Notes under the pieces: generated by a model
The model's input: the letters and a program-made list of their open reading frames with translations, nothing else
What the model was told of the DNA's origin: nothing
The model's database searches: none
From: Prochlorococcus sp. AG-409-L14
GTDB taxonomy: Bacteria; Cyanobacteriota; Cyanobacteriia; PCC-6307; Cyanobiaceae
NCBI GenBank assembly: GCA_003215545.1
Contig: QCKF01000001.1
Coordinates: 62,001 to 126,000 of the forward strand
Direction: 5' to 3'
DNA length: 64,000 nt
Shown here: in pieces, positions 22,231 through 32,318 of the stretch
Position numbering within the stretch: the stretch's first letter is position 1
Layout of the letters: each line of letters starts with the position of its first letter
Program-made: the position numbers and the translations under genes

Positions 22231-23439
22231 TCACCTCGGAGAAAGCAATAGCAGATTGTCTCTATGCAAACCCCTTGCGATAGAAGCAATCAAAATTGGA
22301 TCAAGGCCTATATGCAAACTGCCCAAAGGCTTATCAGGCTCATTAGAGATGGCTCTTAAAAGTTGAACTGAATCGATAGATATTTCAATCCTTTGCTCAT
22401 TCTGATCAACCAATATTCCTTGTCGCCACCCCCCTAAGCATGGACTTAATCTTCCTTTAGCATTAAGAAGAATCTCATCATCTTTCCACGAATAATGCTG
22501 CAAAGGGGGTTTAGCAAGAAAAAAATCAAAACAAGAAATTTTTGGATCAAGGTCCTCTATTAACTTCCATTGTTTTTTGATCTCAAATGATTGAGCCTTT
22601 TCTAAGAGTTCACCTTCCAAAAGCCTGTCCAAAGACCACTTTTCAGGATCAGCGAAACCTAAGAACTCTAAACCGGCTAATTCAACTAATTCAAAGAGAG
22701 TATTTAAACTAAAAGTGGTCTCTTGAGGATGCAGGTAGAAATCTGCAAAATCAATGTCACTACTAGACAAGGCAGGCAGACGTTCCAAATAATCTCTCTT
22801 TAAGGAATTATTATCAGGCAACCCTTCAATTAATTTCTTACATAAATCAAGCCCCTCTTCTCCGCTAGGAATGCCCAAAGAACTTAGGGCAGATCGTACT
22901 CTCTTCGCCTCCCACCTTCCATAGTCAGAATACAATGAAATATGCATTAAGCCTCCTTTTTTTAAAAGCATTCCCAACTTTTTTAAGCCAAGAAGAGGAT
23001 CCTCAAGATGCTGCAGAACTCCAATTGAATTAATAAAATCATATAAATACTTATCTGGCAATTCTAATAAGCTAATATTCTTAAAATGGACTCTCTGATT
23101 ATCACTAAGCTTGGATCCTTTGATTCTTTTAGAGGCCAAATCTATAGCACTAGAAGAAATATCTATAGCGAAAATCTTCGAAAGTGGATTCATATGAGCA
23201 AGATACTTAGTGCTAATACCGGTACCGCAACCCGCGTCTAGAATACTTATAAAAGCATCAGCATTCCTATTGAAATACGCTGCCCCTGTGAAGCGAGAGT
23301 AAATATCATCCAAAGACCAGCGCCAATCAGCTTGGACAGGTAAACCTTCTTTTATGGAATCAGAAGGATAAGGAAATCTATTATAGAATTCAGATACAGC
23401 AGAAGACTTTTTATTAAAATAATCTGAGCAAGATTGCAT
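22231..23439 (-). CDS. SAM-dependent methyltransferase of unknown substrate
   Basis: A 402-residue class I methyltransferase. The SAM-binding motif I is ISILDAGCGTGISTKYL near residue 66, followed by an acidic motif II (FAIDISSSAIDLA) and SIGVLQHLEDPLLGLKKLG. The N-terminus SAVSEFYNRFPYP is a recurring lead-in in methyltransferases of this kind. The C-terminal 150 residues (with CLGGWRQGILVDQ) are an extra domain I do not recognise. The stop codon overlaps the first possible atpI start (GTGA), so it is probably cotranscribed with the ATP synthase genes. A link to ATP synthase is suggested only by position. Confidence 0.8.
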   Translation of the reverse strand: MQSCSDYFNKKSSAVSEFYNRFPYPSDSIKEGLPVQADWRWSLDDIYSRFTGAAYFNRNADAFISILDAGCGTGISTKYLAHMNPLSKIFAIDISSSAIDLASKRIKGSKLSDNQRVHFKNISLLELPDKYLYDFINSIGVLQHLEDPLLGLKKLGMLLKKGGLMHISLYSDYGRWEAKRVRSALSSLGIPSGEEGLDLCKKLIEGLPDNNSLKRDYLERLPALSSSDIDFADFYLHPQETTFSLNTLFELVELAGLEFLGFADPEKWSLDRLLEGELLEKAQSFEIKKQWKLIEDLDPKISCFDFFLAKPPLQHYSWKDDEILLNAKGRLSPCLGGWRQGILVDQNEQRIEISIDSVQLLRAISNEPDKPLGSLHIGLDPILIASIARGLHRDNLLLLSPR

Positions 23440-23720
23440 GAATCAAAGTGGAATTAACAAAAAAATTGATTAATTTAAATTGAATTCTAATTTCATCCAA
23501 CTAATACAATATCCTAAGAAAAAGAGTGAAACATATAGTCCTATTACTCACTAGAAAAACAAAGCTTCATAATTCAAATAGAGAAATATCACTAAAGCCA
23601 TTCTTCAAACTGGGACAATTGGGGAAATCTCTCAACTTTATTCTTTGCAAATCTTCGAGCATTAAGACTTGGCAAACCATGCTACAAGCGGCTCAATAGA
23701 ACCATCTAAAAGTCTCAGCC

Positions 23721-24965
23721 TTGAGCAATCCCTCCGTAATAAGCGATAAGAACAGCCAAATACGGCGATCAAGGTCTAATACTAACCTTGCAGATAATCG
23801 AACCAAGCTTAATGGAATCAACAGGCTACTTCCCATCCCTTGGGAACTTTGGCCAGCAGAAGGGCGATTGCTTTTAACACTTATAGCCTTTTGGAGTATT
23901 GCAGGACTTTTCGTAATGGGTTCTGCAAGTTGGTGGGTTGCAAATAGAGAGATGGGAGATGGAGCTTATTACATTAAAAGGCAATTAATATGGCTTTTAG
24001 CTAGCTGGAGTCTTTTTTATCTTGTAATAACAACTAAACTTAGTAGGCTATTGAAGCTTGGTGGGATTGGCTCGATTATAGGTTGCATATTAGTCGGGGC
24101 AACACTATTTTTTGGAAATAATGTAAATGGAGCAACTCGATGGTTGATAATTGGACCATTGCAAATTCAACCCTCAGAATTAATCAAACCATTTGTAATC
24201 CTTCAAGCAGCTAATCTATTCTCTTATTGGAAAAGAATCAAGCCAGATCAGAAGATTTTTTGGATAAGCATATTTATTGCCTTGTTATTTCTTATACTTA
24301 AACAACCAAATTTAAGTACGGCAGGTCTTATAGGAATCATAATATGGCTTATAGCCTTAGCTGCAGGAGTAAAATTCTCAAGACTTATAGGTACAGCATT
24401 TGCAGGCTTGGGACTTGGACTAGCTAGCATATTAATTAATGACTATCAAAGACTTCGTATCGTCTCTTTTATCAATCCTTGGCAAGATCCTCAGGGAAAT
24501 GGATATCAACTTGTACAAAGCCTTCTTGCAATTGGCTCTGGAGGTTGGTTTGGAGAAGGGTACGGACTCTCAACTCAAAAACTGCAATATTTACCTATTC
24601 AAAGTACTGATTTTATTTATGCAGTTTTTGCAGAAGAATTTGGTTTTGCTGGCTCATTCTTAGTTTTAACATTTTTAATGCTAATAGCTTTTCTTAGTTT
24701 GCGAGTAGCACTTAAAGGTAAAAACAACCAAGCGAAGCTTATCGCAATTGGCTCAAGCACAATTCTTGTAGTTCAAGCAATTCTCAATATGGCAGTAGCC
24801 TCAGGGCTAATGCCAACAACTGGGTTACCTTTTCCAATGGTTAGCTATGGAGGAAATTCTCTTCTTAGTAGCCTATTCCTGGCAGGCTTATTAATTCGTT
24901 GCTCACTTGAGTCAACAGATATATTAATAGGATTTAAACCCAGTACTCCTCCCCCACTCACCTAA
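23721..24965 (+). CDS. ftsW: FtsW/RodA/SpoVE-family peptidoglycan polymerase (FtsW)
   Basis: SEDS-family glycosyltransferase that polymerises septal peptidoglycan during division. The 414-residue protein has a 40-residue cytoplasmic N-terminus and about ten transmembrane helices. Family blocks include VNGATRWLIIGPLQIQPSE, the catalytic-loop neighbourhood LSTQKLQYLPIQSTDFIYAV, AEEFGFAGS, and TTGLPFPMVSYGGNSLL near the C-terminus. TTG at 23721 is the start; the next in-frame ATG lies inside the first helix. FtsW over RodA is chosen from the LPxQSTDFI and TGLPFPMVSYGG wording. It faces a 281-base divergent region shared with the methyltransferase, in which I see nothing notable. Confidence 0.9.
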   Translation: MSNPSVISDKNSQIRRSRSNTNLADNRTKLNGINRLLPIPWELWPAEGRLLLTLIAFWSIAGLFVMGSASWWVANREMGDGAYYIKRQLIWLLASWSLFYLVITTKLSRLLKLGGIGSIIGCILVGATLFFGNNVNGATRWLIIGPLQIQPSELIKPFVILQAANLFSYWKRIKPDQKIFWISIFIALLFLILKQPNLSTAGLIGIIIWLIALAAGVKFSRLIGTAFAGLGLGLASILINDYQRLRIVSFINPWQDPQGNGYQLVQSLLAIGSGGWFGEGYGLSTQKLQYLPIQSTDFIYAVFAEEFGFAGSFLVLTFLMLIAFLSLRVALKGKNNQAKLIAIGSSTILVVQAILNMAVASGLMPTTGLPFPMVSYGGNSLLSSLFLAGLLIRCSLESTDILIGFKPSTPPPLT

Positions 24966-25014
24966 GCTAAAAAAATTGTGTAGAACCTAACTTTCCTAAA
25001 AGCAAATTTTCTTA

Positions 25015-25725
25015 GTGGCCCTAGTCCTGTCTGATCTAGCTCGCATAAGCGAACAACTATTAACTCAAGGAGTAAATAATCTTGGCCCATTTTCTATTGG
25101 CTTAGTTTTCCTGGGCGGATTTCTTACTAGTCTTGGGCCATGTAGCTTGTCTTTATTACCAATAACTATTTCTTATCTTGCAGGATTTAATAACAAGCTA
25201 AGTCCTATCAATCGTAGTATTGCTTTTTGCGGCGGGATAGTCCTTTCTCTAATTCTTTTAGGGATTCTTAGTTCACTAGTTGGAAAAGTCTATGGCCAAA
25301 CTCCTTATCTATTAACAATCTTTGTTGCATTATTGGCTGTAATGATGGGCTTAAATCTTATTGGAATTATAAGTTTGCCATTGCCAACTGGTCCAGATCC
25401 TAAGATTTGGGAAAAAAAAGTCCCTACACCATTATCTCCAATTGCCGCAGGATTTGCATTTGGACTCGCTGCATCTCCTTGCACAACTCCAGTATTAGCA
25501 GTTTTACTTGCCTGGATTGCAAAAATAGGTAATCCACTGACAGGTTCTTTATTCCTCGCTGCATTTGGGATAGGACAAGTTATACCCCTTTTAATCGCTG
25601 GTGCAGCAGCTGGCTCAATTCCAAAATTGTTGGCCCTTCGTCCCATAAGTAAATGGATTCAACCTTTAAGTGGCTTAGCTTTAATTACCATTGGATTCAT
25701 GACGTTAATTGCACAAATAGTCTAA
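25015..25725 (+). CDS. ccdA: CcdA-type thiol:disulfide transporter for cytochrome c maturation
   Basis: Carries reducing equivalents across the thylakoid membrane to keep apocytochrome c cysteines reduced. The 236-residue protein is six-helix and has the two paired membrane cysteines, Cys43 in LTSLGPCSLSLLP and Cys156 in LAASPCTTPV. Start is GTG at 25015; the first residues are soluble and the first helix begins near residue 25. It is followed after three bases by ccsB, its partner in System II cytochrome c biogenesis, and preceded by ftsW. Confidence 0.93.
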   Translation: MALVLSDLARISEQLLTQGVNNLGPFSIGLVFLGGFLTSLGPCSLSLLPITISYLAGFNNKLSPINRSIAFCGGIVLSLILLGILSSLVGKVYGQTPYLLTIFVALLAVMMGLNLIGIISLPLPTGPDPKIWEKKVPTPLSPIAAGFAFGLAASPCTTPVLAVLLAWIAKIGNPLTGSLFLAAFGIGQVIPLLIAGAAAGSIPKLLALRPISKWIQPLSGLALITIGFMTLIAQIV

Positions 25726-25728
25726 AAG

Positions 25729-27018
25729 ATGAGTGTATTCACGAAATTACTTATATGGGCTTCTAACTTAAAAGCAGCGATAACAATTCTTTTTCTAATC
25801 GCATTAGCGAGTGCTATTGGCACAACTATACCGCAAAACCAAGAGAAAGCGGAATATATAAATACATACAATATTCATCCTTGGATAGGCCTAATAAATG
25901 GAGATTTAATCCTTAAATTAGAGCTAGATCATATTTACTCTAGTAATTGGTTTTTAATCCTACTAATTTGGCTTTCTATAGCACTAATGATATGTACATT
26001 ACGAAGACAGTTACCAACACTTAAAGCGGCATTACTTTGGACTGACTATAAGGAAGCACGCCAACTAAGTAAATTTGCAATTGCTGAAACAATTGCATTT
26101 AATAACTCTAAGGACAGCTTAAAAAAATTTGCAAATAAACTTGAGGAGTCTGGTTGGGACATAAGAAAGAATGAAGATCGATTTGCAGCAAGAAAAGGAA
26201 TCATTGGGCGAGTGGGTCCTCCACTAGTTCATATTGGTCTTGTAGTTCTAATGATTGGTGCAGCTTGGGGATTCCTTGCAGGGCAAAAAGTTGAACAATT
26301 TATCACTCCTGGCAGATCAATCACACTACTTAATAAAAATGGATCAAACCAAATTTCAATAGTTTTAAAAAGTTTTTTTATTGATAGGGACCCTTTAGGA
26401 AGAATCGAACAATTCCGTTCAGACCTTGAACTAAGAGAGTCTGATATCAATAATGAGATTGAAAGAGAAATCAGTGTCAATCATCCATTAAGGTATAAAG
26501 GAGTTACAATCTACCAAGCAGACTGGTCATTAGAATCTATAAATTTACGCTTAAATAATGGCCCTCTATTTCAAATAGGTTTGAAAAAATTACCTGAACT
26601 AGGTGATGAGATTTGGGGGGTAGTCTTACCTACAACATCCGAGGGTAAGAATCCAATATTAATAAGCCTATCTAGACCAGAGGGTCCTATAAGAATTTTC
26701 AATGAAGAAGGTCAACTATTAGGTACAACAGCACCAAAAGGTGCTCCCTTGAAGATAAATAATATCTTAGTGGAAATTGATTCAATAAAGCCTTCTAGTG
26801 GATTGCTTATTAAACGTGATCCTGGTATTCCAATGGTTTATATAGGGTTTACAATTACTCTAATAGGAGGAACCTTAAGTATAATCACAACAAGGCAAAT
26901 ATGGGTAATTGAAGATGCTCAAAATAATTGCTTACATATAGGAGGTCTATGTAATAGAAATATTTCAGGATTGGCTAAAGAAATTCCTCAGATGATTTCT
27001 ACTTTGTCTAATGATTAA
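25729..27018 (+). CDS. ccsB: Cytochrome c biogenesis protein CcsB/Ccs1 (ResB family)
   Basis: System II component that, with CcsA, delivers heme and joins it to apocytochromes f and c on the lumenal side. The 429-residue ResB-like protein has an N-terminal helix ([20 protein letters not shown]) and more helices near residues 75-95 and 160-180 ([19 protein letters not shown], with a conserved His). A large lumenal domain follows, then a last helix near 365-385. The start three bases after ccdA marks a two-gene operon. Its 3' end overlaps convergent queF by 11 bases. Confidence 0.94.
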   Translation: MSVFTKLLIWASNLKAAITILFLIALASAIGTTIPQNQEKAEYINTYNIHPWIGLINGDLILKLELDHIYSSNWFLILLIWLSIALMICTLRRQLPTLKAALLWTDYKEARQLSKFAIAETIAFNNSKDSLKKFANKLEESGWDIRKNEDRFAARKGIIGRVGPPLVHIGLVVLMIGAAWGFLAGQKVEQFITPGRSITLLNKNGSNQISIVLKSFFIDRDPLGRIEQFRSDLELRESDINNEIEREISVNHPLRYKGVTIYQADWSLESINLRLNNGPLFQIGLKKLPELGDEIWGVVLPTTSEGKNPILISLSRPEGPIRIFNEEGQLLGTTAPKGAPLKINNILVEIDSIKPSSGLLIKRDPGIPMVYIGFTITLIGGTLSIITTRQIWVIEDAQNNCLHIGGLCNRNISGLAKEIPQMISTLSND

Positions 27019-27418
27019 TCGAAGAATCCTGCTTATTACCGTGAGCTACCTTGATTATTGTGTGAACATTTCCCCTTGGGTTGAAATCAGCTTCCAGCTC
27101 CATCCATAGAGGCTCTGCTGCTGCAATCAAATCATCAAGAATATTGTTAGCAGCTTCTTCGTGAGAAATTGCTCTATCTCTATAGCTATTGATATAGAGC
27201 TTAAGTGATTTCAACTCTAATACTTTCTTATTGGGCTGATAAAAAAGCGATAACGTAGCAAAGTCTGGATAACCAGAAAACGGACATTTACAAGTAAATT
27301 CAGGTAATTGAATAGAAATCTCATAAGGTCTTTCCTCACAAGGGTTCTCAAAGCAAATCAGTTGAGCATTTGAGATCTCACGTTCCCCATAAAGAGGAGA
27401 TTGGCTTTTAGATGACAT
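27008..27418 (-). CDS. queF: NADPH-dependent 7-cyano-7-deazaguanine reductase
   Basis: Reduces preQ0 to preQ1 in queuosine synthesis for tRNA. This is the short (unimodular) type, 136 residues from the ATG at 27418; an in-frame TTG at 27427 would add three. It has the active-site cysteine region [16 protein letters not shown], the NADPH-binding [14 protein letters not shown] and the C-terminal [13 protein letters not shown]. The 3' end overlaps convergent ccsB. The 240 bases upstream, towards the gene before glnB, hold no clear feature. Confidence 0.93.
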   Translation of the reverse strand: MSSKSQSPLYGEREISNAQLICFENPCEERPYEISIQLPEFTCKCPFSGYPDFATLSLFYQPNKKVLELKSLKLYINSYRDRAISHEEAANNILDDLIAAAEPLWMELEADFNPRGNVHTIIKVAHGNKQDSSINH

Positions 27419-27658
27419 TTCACTCAAAAATAATTGATTGGTAAAAAAACAACTTTAGAACTCAGTGGCCTTTACTTAACTAAAAGCCCTTGAGCCAACA
27501 AATCCTTCCACAATAAAGATTTCTAAATTGCAGTCAGCAAAAAGGAATGCAGAGCAATAGTGCAGGATGAGTAAAGAAGCAAAATTCAAATTGGTAACAA
27601 CAACGACAAACTTGATTGGTGTTATTCCCCCTAATAGGTAGCGAGTTGAACATTATTC

Positions 27659-27886
27659 ATGGATATCCTTCTCATTGGAACCACAGACTCAATAAACATA
27701 AGGCCTTCAACAATTCATGGCATGCTATGGCTGCAGACACATTTTGAAGAGTCTGAGTGGGAAGCTATTGCTAGCAATAGAGTTGTTCTTTCATCCAATG
27801 ACGTACATCACCTTTCAGAAGATGCCTTAGAAGCAGGCTTAAAAATTACTTATCTTCCAAATATCTCCTTCGCGACAAAATCCTAA
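27659..27886 (+). CDS. Small conserved-looking protein upstream of glnB
   Basis: A 75-residue soluble protein not assigned to a named family. It has a regular alpha/beta pattern: DILLIGTTD, then STIHGMLWLQTHFEESEWEA, LSSNDVHHLSEDALEAGLK and a final strand ITYLPNIS. I recall similar sequences as hypothetical proteins in marine cyanobacteria. ATG at 27659, 41 bases ahead of glnB on the same strand, so probably cotranscribed. A role connected with nitrogen status is suggested only by this position. Confidence 0.65.
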   Translation: MDILLIGTTDSINIRPSTIHGMLWLQTHFEESEWEAIASNRVVLSSNDVHHLSEDALEAGLKITYLPNISFATKS

Positions 27887-27900
27887 TCAAAATTAAGTAA

Positions 27901-29066
<1,166 letters not shown>

Positions 29067-29163
29067 TTTGTCATAAAAGAGGGTTGGAAACGGAACAAAA
29101 ACCGCTGAATTTGCCTAATTAGCCAAAGATCCCAAGAAGATCATCAAAACTCGCAAAAAAGAC

Positions 29164-29424
29164 GTGTCTTACAAGCGGCCAGACTCTGTCGCGATGAAAG
29201 GGAATCCAAATGGCAGGAAACTGCATGTTGTCCCCTTTCTAGAGCGCCCAAACGTAGTTGAACTCTTACAACCAGGAAGTTTTGCAACCTTAGACAATCA
29301 GCCAAATGATTTACCACCTTTCCAAGTAATTCATTGCAAAGGTGGACGTTGTTGGGTGCGTCAACAATCCTGGGGAAGATTTGTCCATTGGGAGGTTGAG
29401 CATCACCGTCTCAAGTCAGCATGA
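29164..29424 (+). CDS. Small uncharacterised protein upstream of purB
   Basis: An 86-residue protein with no family I can name. It contains NPNGRKLHVVPFLERPNVVE, GSFATLDNQPNDLPPFQVIH, CKGGRCWVRQQSWGRFVHWE and ends EHHRLKSA. The alternation of aromatic and basic residues suggests a small beta-barrel-like fold that could bind nucleic acid; this is a guess. Start is GTG at 29164 (an ATG at residue 11 is the alternative). The purB start lies 45 bases further on, on the same strand. Confidence 0.6.
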   Translation: MSYKRPDSVAMKGNPNGRKLHVVPFLERPNVVELLQPGSFATLDNQPNDLPPFQVIHCKGGRCWVRQQSWGRFVHWEVEHHRLKSA

Positions 29425-29468
29425 GCCTGAGGATCTAAGTTCAATAGAGACAAACAACTCATAGCACT

Positions 29469-30764
29469 TTGATCGATCGCTACACATTGCCTGAAATGGG
29501 CAATATCTGGACAGAGCAAGCCAAGTTTCAAAGCTGGTTAGACGTTGAAATCGCAGCTTGTGAAGCCAATTGCAAACTTGGGAGAATACCAAAACACACA
29601 ATGCAGCAAATAAAAGAAAAGGCTGCATTTGACCCCAAAAGAATTCTTGAAATCGAACATGAAGTTCGGCACGATGTAATCGCGTTTCTAACAAACGTAA
29701 ATGAATATGTTGGAGATGCAGGAAGGTTTATCCATCTAGGCATGACAAGCAGCGATGTCCTTGATACAGGTCTTGCATTGCAGCTAAAAAGTTCCATAAA
29801 TCTTCTTCATAAGGAACTTAAAGAGCTAGAAAATTCAATTCGATTATTAGCCAGAAAGCACAAAAATACTGTAATGATTGGACGTTCACATGCCATCCAT
29901 GGAGAACCTATTACTTTTGGCTTCAAACTTGCTGGTTGGCTGGCAGAAACAAAAAGGAATAGCAAACGACTTACATCCTTAGAAGAAGAGATATCTATAG
30001 GACAAATTAGTGGTGCAATGGGAACATATGCAAATACAGATCCAAAGGTAGAAGAAATAGCCTGCGAGATTCTCGGGCTCAAGCCCGATACAGCAAGTAC
30101 CCAAATAATTTCAAGAGACAGACATGCTTGCTATATGCAAACACTAGCCCTTATTGGCTCTTCTCTGGATCGATTTGCTACTGAAATAAGAAACTTACAA
30201 AGAACAGATGTTCTTGAAGTAGAGGAAAGCTTTGCTAAAGGACAGAAAGGTAGCTCTGCCATGCCTCACAAAAGGAACCCTATCCGAAGCGAAAGAATAA
30301 GTGGCCTAGCAAGAGTTCTTAGGAGCTATGTAGTCGCTTCACTTGAAAACATAGCCTTATGGCATGAAAGAGATATTAGTCATAGCTCGATTGAAAGGAT
30401 GATGCTTCCCGACAGCTCAATCACCCTTCACTTCATGATTAGGGAAATGACTTCTATTATACAAGGGCTAGGCATATATCCAAAAAATATGCTCAGAAAT
30501 ATGAATATTTATGGGGGAGTTGTATTTAGTCAGAGAGTATTACTGGAACTTGTAAAATCAGGAATGAGTCGAGAAGAAGCCTACAAAGTTGTCCAAAAAA
30601 ATGCTCATATGGCTTGGAATCAAGAAGGCGGGAACTTCAGAAATAATCTTGAAAAGGATAAGGAAATAAATACACGACTAACGAAAGAACAGCTCACAGA
30701 TTGTTTTAACACAGAGATACATCAGGCCAACCTAGACATCATCTGGGAACGCCTTGGAATTTAA
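29469..30764 (+). CDS. purB: Adenylosuccinate lyase
   Basis: Releases fumarate twice in purine synthesis, from SAICAR and from adenylosuccinate. The 431-residue product opens with IDRYTLPEMGNIWTEQAKFQ and has the catalytic TSSDVLDTG, the His in GRSHAIHGEPITFG, and the flexible signature loop GSSAMPHKRNP near residue 262 of the aspartase/fumarase superfamily. Start is TTG at 29469. fumC, the enzyme that consumes fumarate, follows 141 bases downstream; the two are superfamily relatives. Confidence 0.96.
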   Translation: MIDRYTLPEMGNIWTEQAKFQSWLDVEIAACEANCKLGRIPKHTMQQIKEKAAFDPKRILEIEHEVRHDVIAFLTNVNEYVGDAGRFIHLGMTSSDVLDTGLALQLKSSINLLHKELKELENSIRLLARKHKNTVMIGRSHAIHGEPITFGFKLAGWLAETKRNSKRLTSLEEEISIGQISGAMGTYANTDPKVEEIACEILGLKPDTASTQIISRDRHACYMQTLALIGSSLDRFATEIRNLQRTDVLEVEESFAKGQKGSSAMPHKRNPIRSERISGLARVLRSYVVASLENIALWHERDISHSSIERMMLPDSSITLHFMIREMTSIIQGLGIYPKNMLRNMNIYGGVVFSQRVLLELVKSGMSREEAYKVVQKNAHMAWNQEGGNFRNNLEKDKEINTRLTKEQLTDCFNTEIHQANLDIIWERLGI

Positions 30765-30905
30765 CAGTCATACATTAAAAGGCTTTATAAGCCCAAACAA
30801 AACTTTTAGCCTATAATGTTCATTAGCTTTACTATTAAGCTCTAAGACTTAATTTTCCATCTACTTATTAAAAGTCTTATTAACATGATCACTTGCCAAA
30901 GATAA

Positions 30906-32303
30906 ATGGCTGAATCACTTCGACTAGAGAGTGACAGTATGGGGGCAATTCATGTCCCTAAAGATGCTCTTTGGGGAGCCCAAACACAAAGATCACTAAT
31001 TAATTTCTCTATAGGTAATGACAATATACCTATAGAACTTATTCATTCTCTAGCCACAATTAAGCAAGCCGCTGCAATAGTGAATACTAGACTTGGAGAA
31101 CTAGAAGCAAATAAAAGCGAATTAATTATCCAGGCCTCAATTGAAATTTCAAATGGCCAACATGATGAGCATTTCCCTTTAAGAGTCTGGCAAACCGGAA
31201 GTGGGACTCAAACAAACATGAATCTGAACGAGGTAATAAGCAATCTCGCAGCAAAAATGAGCGGTGAGCAATTAGGGAGCCATAAACCAGTTCACCCAAA
31301 TGATGATGTCAATAAATCTCAATCCACCAACGACACTTTCCCTGCAGCAATTCATATAACTGCAGCAAAAAAAATCACAGGCAATCTTATCCCTCAAATA
31401 AGACTTCTAATAGAAGCATTTGCACAAAAAAGTGATGAATGGAGTGAGATCATAAAAATAGGCAGGACTCACCTTCAAGATGCTGTACCCTTAACTCTTG
31501 GACAGGAAGTTTCAGCATGGCGAGATCAGTTATCTACAGCATGTCACAGAATAGAAGCCAGCTTATTAGAACTTTATCCACTACCTTTAGGTGGTACAGC
31601 AATAGGAACAGGTTTGAATGCACCTGTAAATTTTGATATCGAAATCACTAAAGAAGTTTCTTTATTAACAGGCCTACCTTTCACTCCTGCGAAAAATAAA
31701 TTCTCGCTAATGGCAAGTCATGATGCTCTAGTAAATACAATGTCTCAACTTAAACTTTTGGCGGTTTCTTTACTCAAAATAGTAAACGATATTCGATTGC
31801 TTTCATGTGGTCCAAGGGCTGGACTAGCCGAACTGCAACTACCGTCAAATGAACCTGGCAGTTCAATAATGCCTGGGAAAGTAAACCCTACTCAATGCGA
31901 AGCCATGGCCATGGTTTGCACACAAGTCATGGGTCTTGATGCTGCAGTATCTATGGCTGGCAGTGGAGGGCATTTGCAAATGAATGCATTCAAACCTCTT
32001 ATCGGCTTCAACCTTTTGCAAAGCATAGACCTCCTTAATGATGCAAGCCGAAGTTGTCGAGTGGCGATGGTAGAAGGAATGAAAGTAAATCAAACAAACA
32101 TACAAAAAGATCTAGATCAATCACTAATGCTTGTCACTGCTTTAACTCCAAAAATAGGCTATGAAAAAGCAAGCAAAATTGCTCAATTAGCACACGAGGA
32201 AGGAATTAGCCTTCGAGATGCTTCCGCTAAACTGGACTATATTTCGGACAACGACTTTAACAAGATTGTTGATCCCTCATCCATGACAACTCCAGGGAGA
32301 TAA
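30906..32303 (+). CDS. fumC: Fumarate hydratase class II
   Basis: Interconverts fumarate and malate without an iron-sulfur cluster. The 465-residue product has TGSGTQTNMNLNEV near residue 98, HPNDDVNKSQSTND (130-143), GRTHLQDAVPLTLGQE, and the class signature GSSIMPGKVNPTQCE near 318. Length is standard. It recycles fumarate from PurB and argininosuccinate lyase. It converges on the helicase gene with a 15-base gap that leaves no room for a terminator. Confidence 0.97.
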   Translation: MAESLRLESDSMGAIHVPKDALWGAQTQRSLINFSIGNDNIPIELIHSLATIKQAAAIVNTRLGELEANKSELIIQASIEISNGQHDEHFPLRVWQTGSGTQTNMNLNEVISNLAAKMSGEQLGSHKPVHPNDDVNKSQSTNDTFPAAIHITAAKKITGNLIPQIRLLIEAFAQKSDEWSEIIKIGRTHLQDAVPLTLGQEVSAWRDQLSTACHRIEASLLELYPLPLGGTAIGTGLNAPVNFDIEITKEVSLLTGLPFTPAKNKFSLMASHDALVNTMSQLKLLAVSLLKIVNDIRLLSCGPRAGLAELQLPSNEPGSSIMPGKVNPTQCEAMAMVCTQVMGLDAAVSMAGSGGHLQMNAFKPLIGFNLLQSIDLLNDASRSCRVAMVEGMKVNQTNIQKDLDQSLMLVTALTPKIGYEKASKIAQLAHEEGISLRDASAKLDYISDNDFNKIVDPSSMTTPGR

Positions 32304-32318
32304 TATTTTCTATGGGCT

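Noticed and set aside
27567-27641. 24-codon ORF (MSKEAKFKLVTTTTNLIGVI) before the gene at 27659
   Set aside because: Very short, no membrane or repeat character, GCAGG abuts the ATG too closely to be a ribosome binding site; likely chance, though a leader peptide cannot be excluded.
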